From assembly GCA_003024785.1 (NCBI GenBank), contig PUQB01000079.1, forward strand, positions 186,001 to 250,000: DNA of 64,000 nucleotides, given 5' to 3'. A program made the translations under genes and the position numbers. Each line of letters begins with the position of its first letter. Position 1 is the stretch's first letter. The notes under the pieces were generated by a model. It had not been told where the DNA came from, made no database searches, and saw only the letters and a list, made by a program, of their open reading frames with translations. The DNA is from Selaginella tamariscina (lineage: Eukaryota; Streptophyta; Lycopodiopsida; Selaginellales; Selaginellaceae). Below are positions 57,372-64,000 of the stretch, one piece after another.

Positions 57372-60118
57372 ATGATAAGCCAGGTGGTCAACAACTTCCA
57401 AGAGTGTAATCCATGGTGGAAAGCAGCAGTTGATGCCTTGACAAGGGGGGGAATGAAGCGGCAACAATCAGCAATCAGAAATGTTCATGTCCATGATCTC
57501 CTTTCTGACTTAAAGTCCTGTACCAGGAAAAAAGACCTGCACAAGGGGAAACGAGTCCATGCAAAGGCAGTGGAAACTGGGAACGAGTCGAACATGTATG
57601 TTGCAGCAACACTCATCAACATGTACGCCAAGTGCGGCAGCATGGTAGACGCTCGGACAGTGTTTGACAGTATCCAGGAGCCGGACGTGGTGTCCTGGAC
57701 TGCTGTGATCCTGGGATATGCGGACAGTGCACAAGGTCTTGCTGCCCTGGACTTGTTTTCGAGGATGAAGGACGAGTGCAGATGTCGCCCGATTCCATGA
57801 CTTATCTTGCTGCCTCAAGGCCTGCACGTCACTGGCAGCAGATGGAGATGAAAGTGGAAAGAAAAGGTGTCTGGAACGAGGTAGAGAGATACATTTGGAG
57901 ATTGGTTGCCATATGAATCAGTTCGTGCAGACACGCTCATAGACATGTATGCCAAGTGTGGCAGCATGGTAGACGCTAGGAGCGTGTTTGACAGTATCCA
58001 GGAGCCGGACGTGGTGTCCTGGAATGCTTGTGATCCTGGGATATGCGGACAGGCACAGGTCTTGCTGCCCTGGACTTGTTTTCGAGGATGAAGGACGAGT
58101 GCAGATGTCACCCGATTCACGACTTATCTTGCTGTCTCAAGGCCTGCACGTCACTGGCAGCAGATGGAGATGAAAGTGGAAAGAAAAGGTGTCTGGAACG
58201 AGGTAGAGAGATACATTTGGAGATTGGTTGCCATATGAATCAGTTTGTGCAGAACACGCTCATAGACATGTATGCCAAGTGTGGCAGCATGGTAGACGCT
58301 AGGAGCGTGTTTGACATATCCAGGAGCCGGACGTGGTGTCCTGGAATGCTCTGATCCTGGGCTATGCGGACGATGGGCAGGGTCTTGTTGCCCTGGACTG
58401 CTTCTCCAGAATGAAAGAGAGTGAAATGTGCGCCCAATTGCGTGACATATGTTGCTGCCCTCAAGGCTGCACGTTGGCAGCAGATGGAGATGAAAGTGGA
58501 AAGAAAAGGTGTCTGGAACGAGGTAGAGAGATACATTTGGAGATTGGTTGCCATATGAATCAGTTGTGCAGAACACGCTCATAGACATGTATGCCAAGTG
58601 TGGCAGCATGGTAGACGCTAGGAGTGTGTTTGACAGTATCCAGGAGCCGGACTTGGTGTCTTGGACTGCTCTGATCCTGGGGTATGCGGAGATGGGCAGG
58701 GTCTTGTTGCCCTGGACTGCTTTTCCAGAATGAAAGAGGAGTGTAGATGTGCACCTGATTCCATGACATACGTTGCTTCCTCAAGGCCTGCATATCACTG
58801 GCAACAGATGGAGATAAAAGCGGAAAGAAAAGGTTTGGAACGAGGTAGAGAGATACATTTGAAGATTGGTTGCTATATGAATCGGTTCGTGCAGAACACG
58901 CTCATAAACATGTATGCCAAGTGTGGCAGAATGGTAGACGCTAGGAGCGTGTTTGATAGTATGCAGGAGCCGGACGTGGTGTCCTGGAATGCTTTGATCC
59001 TGGGTATGCGGACGATGGGCAGGGTCTTGTTGCCCTGGACTGCTTCTCAGAATGAAAGAGGAGTGCAAATGTGCGCTTGTCCATGACATATGTTGCTGCC
59101 CTCAGGGCCTGCACGTCACTGGCAGCAGTGACAACAGATGGAGATGAAAGTGGAAAGAAAAGGTGTTGGAACGAGGTAGAGAGATACATTTGGAGATTGG
59201 TTGCCATATGGATCAATTTGTGCAGAACATGCTCGTACACATGTATGCCAAGTGTGGCAGCATGGTAGACGCTAGGAGTATGTTTGACAGTATCCAAGAG
59301 CCAGATGTCATGTCCTGGAATGCTTTGATCCTGGGCTATGCAGACGATGGGCAGGGTTGTTGCCCTGGACTGCTTCTCAAGAATGAAAGGAGTGCAGATG
59401 TGCCGAATTGCATGACATATATTGCTGCTCTCAAGGCTTGTAGTTCGAGTGGGGCCTTGGCCATTGGACGGAAGTTCATTTAGAGATAAAGGAATTTAAT
59501 GCTCATGTAATAACATCTTTGGTGGACTTTTATGCGAAATGTGGGAGTATGGAAGAGGCTCGTAAAGTATTTGATTTGCACCCACAAGCAAGGGATGTAT
59601 CGACATGGAATGCGCTCTTAACAGGTTATTTTAGGTTTGGGAACACTAGTTTTGTCTTCAACCTTTTTGAGGCAATGCAAGATCAGGATTTTCAACCAAA
59701 TGCTGTAACATTTTTGTGTATGTTTGGATGTTGTAGCTATGTAGGTTTAGTAAAAAAGGCATGGGAGTACCTGGAGTTAATGCTTATGCAGTACAAACTC
59801 ACCCCTACTGTGATGCATTACACATGCATAATTGATCTTTTAGGTCGCACAAACAAGTTGAATGAAGCTATTATTTTGTTACAGAAATGCCTTGTAATCC
59901 CAATGCAGTGACCTGGATGACACTCTTAAGTGCTTGTCGCAAATGGAAAAATGTTGAGATAGGAAGAATAGCTTTTAAGTCTTTGATGAATTTAGATCAT
60001 AAAAAAGCATCTGTTTATATTCATGGCTGAGATATATAATAATAAAGGTATGTGGGAGGAACAAGAGAAGGTGTTCGAAACAAGAATGAAATCTAATGCT
60101 TGGAAATTACTTAAGTGA
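57372..60118 (+). pseudogene. PLS-type PPR gene, cassette C (six triplets, E tail)
   Basis: The fullest cassette PPR. ATG 57372 gives NNFQECNPWWKAAVDALTRG, then DLLSDLKSCTRKKDLHKGKR. MYAKCG-type modules start at 57621, 57945, 58268, 58587, 58910 and 59241, a period near 324 bp (108 residues, one P-L-S triplet), almost identical in sequence. A diverged last part (59519 on) reads DFYAKCGSMEEARKVFDLHP, VMHYTCIIDLLGRTNKLNEA, then PNAVTWMTLLSACRKWKNVE and GMWEEQEKVF, an E/E+ tail ending at TGA 60116. No DYW domain, so editing would need a partner. About one or two small indels per module break the frame. Confidence 0.8.
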
Positions 60119-60720
60119 GTTTATATTATTAATGGATTAGATTTGTAATTGGGAAAAGAATTTTGCATATATTGAAGATAAATCGAAAAATTTATCAAAG
60201 ACATACAAAAACATAGATATATATAACTTGAATTATTCTATTATGAATGATGATAAAAAGAAGGTATTATGTGGGTAAAATGAGTGGCATGTTGTTTATG
60301 ACATTTCATAAATAAATTGTTAGAATTGTTAAAAATATAAGAATGTATAACGATTTTCATTGAGTGGACTAAGATGATTTTCAAGCTCTTTGAAAGTCAT
60401 AATGGTAAGAGATGTTACATGTTTTAAATAATGACAATTAATCATGTGATGATTATTAGTAATAAAATTTATAAATTATAAGGTTTAATAAAGAATTAAT
60501 AAATTTGTCCAACATTGTTTCTTTAATAATCACATAAAAATCTTATCTTTTCTATTTTTTTCAATTCTATGAGTGAAGTTGAAATCTTATCTTTTTTACT
60601 TTTCTTAATTCCACAAGTGAAGTTGTTGATGTATTTAATAAGAAAAATATTTTATTTTTAAAAAACATGTGATTCTTCTATTCAACAGTGTCACTAAAAT
60701 TAGCTAAGTCCAGATTTAGC
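60119..60720. other. AT-rich right flank of cassette C
   Basis: Matches the right flanks of A (to about 30087) and B as far as AAATTTATAAATTATAA (about 60481). Beyond that the sequence is unique. No gene seen. Confidence 0.6.
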
Positions 60721-60991
60721 TTCCATTATACTACATAAGGGTGAAGGTGACCAGGGTTAAGCATTCTGGCTCAACATCAGTTTATGAGCTAAGCCTCATG
60801 TTTTGTTCCCTAATGTTTGTAATTCATTTTGTTTCCTATCTTTTTGATTTGGTCAAGGAGTATCACTTTAATTGATGTTGTAAGTGACCGTGCACATATA
60901 TCTTTCTTATCATAAGGTCATCCATGCCATACAGAAAATCCCACAGACAGTCGTTGCCACTGACAACCTGTATTAAGGGTTTATCAGAATA

Positions 60992-61080
60992 AGGGAAATT
61001 AGATAGAGAACAAAACAAACTTCACAAGGTCGAGAAAGGAAGGGAAATGATATAGAGAACAGAACAAACTTCACAAGGGT
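60992..61080. repeat. Tandem direct repeat, about 49 bp x 2
   Basis: AGGGAAATTAGATAGAGAAC and AGGGAAATGATATAGAGAAC each lead into AAACTTCACAAGG. Lies just outside the LTR-like block. Confidence 0.75.
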
Positions 61081-61087
61081 AGCAGGT

Positions 61088-63262
61088 AGCAGTACTGTGG
61101 ATCCCGTCACAGTACTGAGATAAAAAAAATATATATACAACAAAGCAGAAAGTCAAGCAAGAAATAGTCGTATTGAGATTGAAGGAAACTTATATTGCAC
61201 ATAGAACAATATTACAGTATACTCGGAATACCTTCTTAATCCTAGTCTAGTCTATTTATACTCGTACTCTTAGTCCCGTACTAGCAGTTATCATAATTTC
61301 TTGTCTTATCCATTCAGTTACTGTAACTCTTTATTATCCTTATTCTGGTATGTTGTACTTTGCCTCAAACATCGTATTACGATAATGAATCATTCGTATT
61401 ACAATAGTGACTTGTACTCTTATATTTCCATCTGACTCTCGTTGTTAGAGTTTTTACTCGAAGGGGCGATCATCCGATGTTATAACCCTGTATGAGTAGC
61501 ACTAAATCTTCCAGAACAACCCCAACGACCCCTAGGGTTAGACTCTAATGCCTAAGTGGACAAAGACTTAGGGTTTAGCCTAAGTCTCCCTAGAATGTCT
61601 GCCCCAGAACCCTTGAGGGATAACCCTAGTTGACTTAGGGTTTAGCCTAAGTCTCCCTAAGTGTCTGCCCCCAAAACCCTTGAGGGATAACCCTAGTTGA
61701 CTTAGGGTCCTGCACTAGAAGACCTAGACAGCTCATGCCCTAACCCCCATCAAGGAGACATGTGTTCCACACATACCCTCAATAGGGTTAAAGCATCACC
61801 CTACATTTGAGGAATCACCCTCAATTAAGTACAACCCCTAAAAGACGACGAGGGGTATCTTGACCCACAACTAACCCCTAAGGGTCTGAGTGGCCAAGTC
61901 ATACCTGGCTCTAGGGTTAGTACCTAGAGAACACAGAGTGTCCGCAGTCAGCGGGCACGAGTGATCCCCTAAGCATTCCTTAGAGGCTAAGGTTGGAAAA
62001 CCCTAACCCTTATTCCCCAGAGGGAACCATGCCTATGTCTAAGAAGACCCTTGCTAAGGAGCTTAGGTTGTTCAACCCTCAGACATGCTCCCACATCTGA
62101 GAACGAACACCCTTAACCATGTGTGCAGTAAGCACACTTGGCAAAGAGACCTAACCTCCCTTGGGCATGTGCCCAAGGCTTGGCCCTAGTCCTAGAACAC
62201 GAACATGTGCTTGTCAGGTTCACCAACCCCTCCCTTAGGCTCGAGACACGACCCCGTGGGTCATGCCTGAGTGTTGCACTTGTATGAAACCCATCCTATG
62301 TCACATGTGTGTGTGGCACCATTTCACAGGACAAGGCTATCTTCATAGCCCCCTTAGAGACAAGAGTTAGACCCAGTGCCACGATGTGGCTCACTAGATG
62401 CCAACTCTTAGAGCCCACACTCGGATACCCCTTTGGGAACCTGTCTGCCTGAGAGCTCATCCCCACAGTTAGCTAAGTGCACGGACAATGCTCACATTGT
62501 GAGTCAGGATGCGTGACTAGCTGAGTTGTGAGTGCTGCCCTCAGCTTGGCATGGACGAGGAGACTGAAACAGAGTCTTAACGATTACCCAGATGTGCGAG
62601 CGGGTTACCGGACGAAAGGAGTTGGCTAACTCCCTGGATGCGTGTCCCGGGCACAACAGTGCAGATTTGCCAACGATAAGGGTAGGCTACCCCTAAAGTG
62701 TGACGTACCCCGGGGCGAGTGGGACATAGCGGCATAGCGAGTATGCCTTGATGACATGAGACGAACCCATGCCGGCGGGAGGAGGAACCAGAGACCTCTG
62801 TCTCTAGCTTGCTTGCCCACACCTACTCTACCTTTTTCTGTTGACCCCCCCCCCCTAAAATGCCATTCTAATAAGTGGGCTGGCACGGAAATCTATCCCC
62901 AATGCAAAAGAGATGGTGAGTTTACCCAATCGACCCCATCAACCCTTAAACCCTACCCCAAGGGGTTTAGGGCATGGGGTTGAGTCAACCCTAGGGTGTT
63001 TCTAACCATATCCAACACGCCGAACTCACCAGAGCTAACCAAAAATCCAAATGGGACACAAATCACCGAGAAGGGGCTTTCTAGAAGGTAAGTGCTAGCT
63101 TCGCCTAGAGTTTCTTGCAAATACCTAATGACACCCGACCAGACCATCACTAGATACCCAAGTGCACTAAACGAGCCTGTTTCTTACACCCTTTAGGGTT
63201 TGTCAACGGACTCGGTAGGTAACAACAAGTAAAGGGTCGAGTCATAATAAAAACTATAACAC
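61088..63262 (-). mobile_element. GC-richer LTR-like block, probable retrotransposon fossil
   Basis: About 2.2 kb of non-coding sequence markedly richer in GC than the rest of the window. Read on the minus strand it starts TGTTATAG, has a good TATA box (TATAAATAGACTAGACTAGG, about 61255) and ends near a 10-bp hairpin with CA. This resembles a long plant LTR. No gag or pol reading was seen on either side, and no matching second LTR lies in the window. It would be a solo or truncated LTR. Family not assignable. Confidence 0.4.
61565..61708. repeat. 67-bp tandem repeat inside the LTR-like block
   Basis: Two copies plus a short third start, each beginning GACTTAGGGTTTAGCCTAAG. Starts are at 61565, 61632 and 61699. 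Confidence 0.85.
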
Positions 63263-63370
63263 TCGTTTTTCCACAATATATATATTTCTTTATGTTTTTC
63301 CCATTATGAAATAAACATAACTAAAAATCTTCTACATGTTAATACGATCCTAACATCCCCGTACTAAAAG

Positions 63371-63789
63371 TATAAAGGTGTACTTATATAATTGCGGGTT
63401 ATAGAGTTCAAGGTATGTGGCCAGTTAATTTTTTTTACTATAGTTATTTTGCATCCGAATGAGCCAGGTTATGCACAGTGGGGATGTGTTGGTCTTTTCT
63501 CGGATGTGTGGATACAGGACAGTCGTACGGGATCCATCACCTAGTTGTACGTCAAGCCCGAAGAGTATAACTCTGAACTTCAGGTACATAATCTCCACTA
63601 CCTAGTAAACTAGTGCTAAGACATTGTGTGTGTGTGTGTGTGTTATACAATGTATCTAATATTACCCTCTTCAAACTTCAGGTCTTGGCGATGAAGGCAC
63701 GGAGGAAGTATAACAGGGAACACTTCATGTTTGAGTCCTTTGTAGTACTGTACCATCCAATGCTCCTCTTTTGGACTTCGAATAAATAA
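63371..63789 (+). CDS. Last exons of an unassigned gene
   Basis: Exon 63444-63583 reads ILHPNEPGYAQWGCVGLFSD, VWIQDSRTGSIT, a stop, then LYVKPEEYNSELQ, and ends at a GTACAT donor. A 98-bp intron follows. Exon 63682-63789 gives VLAMKARRKYNREHFMFESF, VVLYHPMLLFWTSNK and a stop. Aromatic-rich; no family recognised. 63371-63510 is the segment repeated at 1941-2060. The in-frame stop in the first exon may be decay or a misread exon edge. Confidence 0.45.
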
Positions 63790-64000
63790 ACCAGAGCGAA
63801 AGAGATTAATAATGAACGTCGAAAACCCCTGTATATGGCAGCTGTACACAAAAAATAGTAATAATGTGTGGGTGCGTGCGTGCATGCGTGAGTTGTGTGT
63901 GTGTGTGTGTGTGTGTGTGTTGTATTTTATGATATAGATTAGTAAGCAACTGCATATAATGTATGAACATAGCCAATTATCTTAGAAAAGTTGAAAATGG
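63790..64000. other. Right edge of window
   Basis: Mostly (GT)n at 63895-63920 and AT-rich sequence; no gene seen. Confidence 0.6.

Noticed and set aside
57510-59297. Minus-strand frames in cassette C repeating VHMYERVLH-type peptides
   Set aside because: They are antisense shadows of the repeated PPR modules. Their periodicity comes from the triplet array.
57600-59500. CRISPR-like array
   Set aside because: The period is about 324 bp and the whole unit is conserved as coding triplets. There are no short repeats with unique spacers.
62577-62983. Overlapping open frames of 75-86 codons
   Set aside because: They occur on both strands in GC-richer sequence with no motif, no homologue I recognise and no splice context.
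61450-63250. Subtelomeric origin suggested by many CCCTAA-like words
   Set aside because: The words are scattered, not tandem, and the block has promoter-like and LTR-like signals instead.
60720-63262. Complete LTR retrotransposon
   Set aside because: No second LTR and no gag or pol peptides were found in the window. Only an end-like block is supported.

Overview
The window looks like nuclear DNA of a land plant, most likely a lycophyte of the Selaginella type (inference). It is AT-rich and full of (AT)n, (GT)n and (GA)n tracts. Many introns are only about 48-100 bp. The readable genes are plant ones: PLS-class PPR proteins, an mTERF protein, a plant-type TRM11 tRNA methyltransferase, prolyl 4-hydroxylase, and a cinnamoyl-CoA/dihydroflavonol reductase relative. 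Short telo-box motifs (ACCCTA) lie just upstream of several start codons. Almost every gene is interrupted by small indels, so most entries are pseudogenes or gene copies whose frames need checking against reads.

Region 1 (1-2.1 kb) is intergenic, with a possible exon pair of an unassigned minus-strand gene and a 78-bp spacerless palindrome. Region 2 (2.1-25.15 kb) is a direct tandem array of three units of about 7.6-7.9 kb. Each unit carries, in order: prolyl 4-hydroxylase (-), a CCR/DFR-like reductase (+), an unassigned coding stretch (+), a lone PPR fragment (+), a kinase-like gene A (-), a paralogous kinase-like gene B (+) and a conserved 38-codon ORF (+). A and B are head to head, their start codons separated by 23 bp made largely of three TTAGGG repeats. 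A 0.7-kb fourth piece of the unit lies at 30.1-30.8 kb.

Region 3 (25.2-60.5 kb) is a patchwork built around a 'PPR cassette': a PLS-type PPR gene and an unidentified ORF that start 2 bp apart in opposite directions at the palindrome CATCGATG. Full or partial copies are E (25.8-26.2, -), A (26.7-30.1, +), D (30.8-32.4, -), B (42.3-45.8, -) and C (56.1-60.5, +). Between them lies a second duplicated block: two small minus-strand genes, a long E-type PPR gene (34.4-37.9), TRM11 exons and a foldback element. It recurs in reduced form at 45.9-50.5 kb and is followed by an mTERF gene. Neither TRM11 copy is complete: one keeps the middle exons, the other the first and DPPY-encoding exons.

Region 4 (60.5-64 kb) has a GC-richer non-coding block with LTR-like signals, probably a fossil retrotransposon end. 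After it come exons of an unassigned plus-strand gene whose upstream part is repeated at 1.94-2.06 kb, just outside the tandem array. The strongest themes are amplification of compact head-to-head gene pairs, in-frame expansion of a 108-residue PPR triplet, and small inversions inside duplicated copies.
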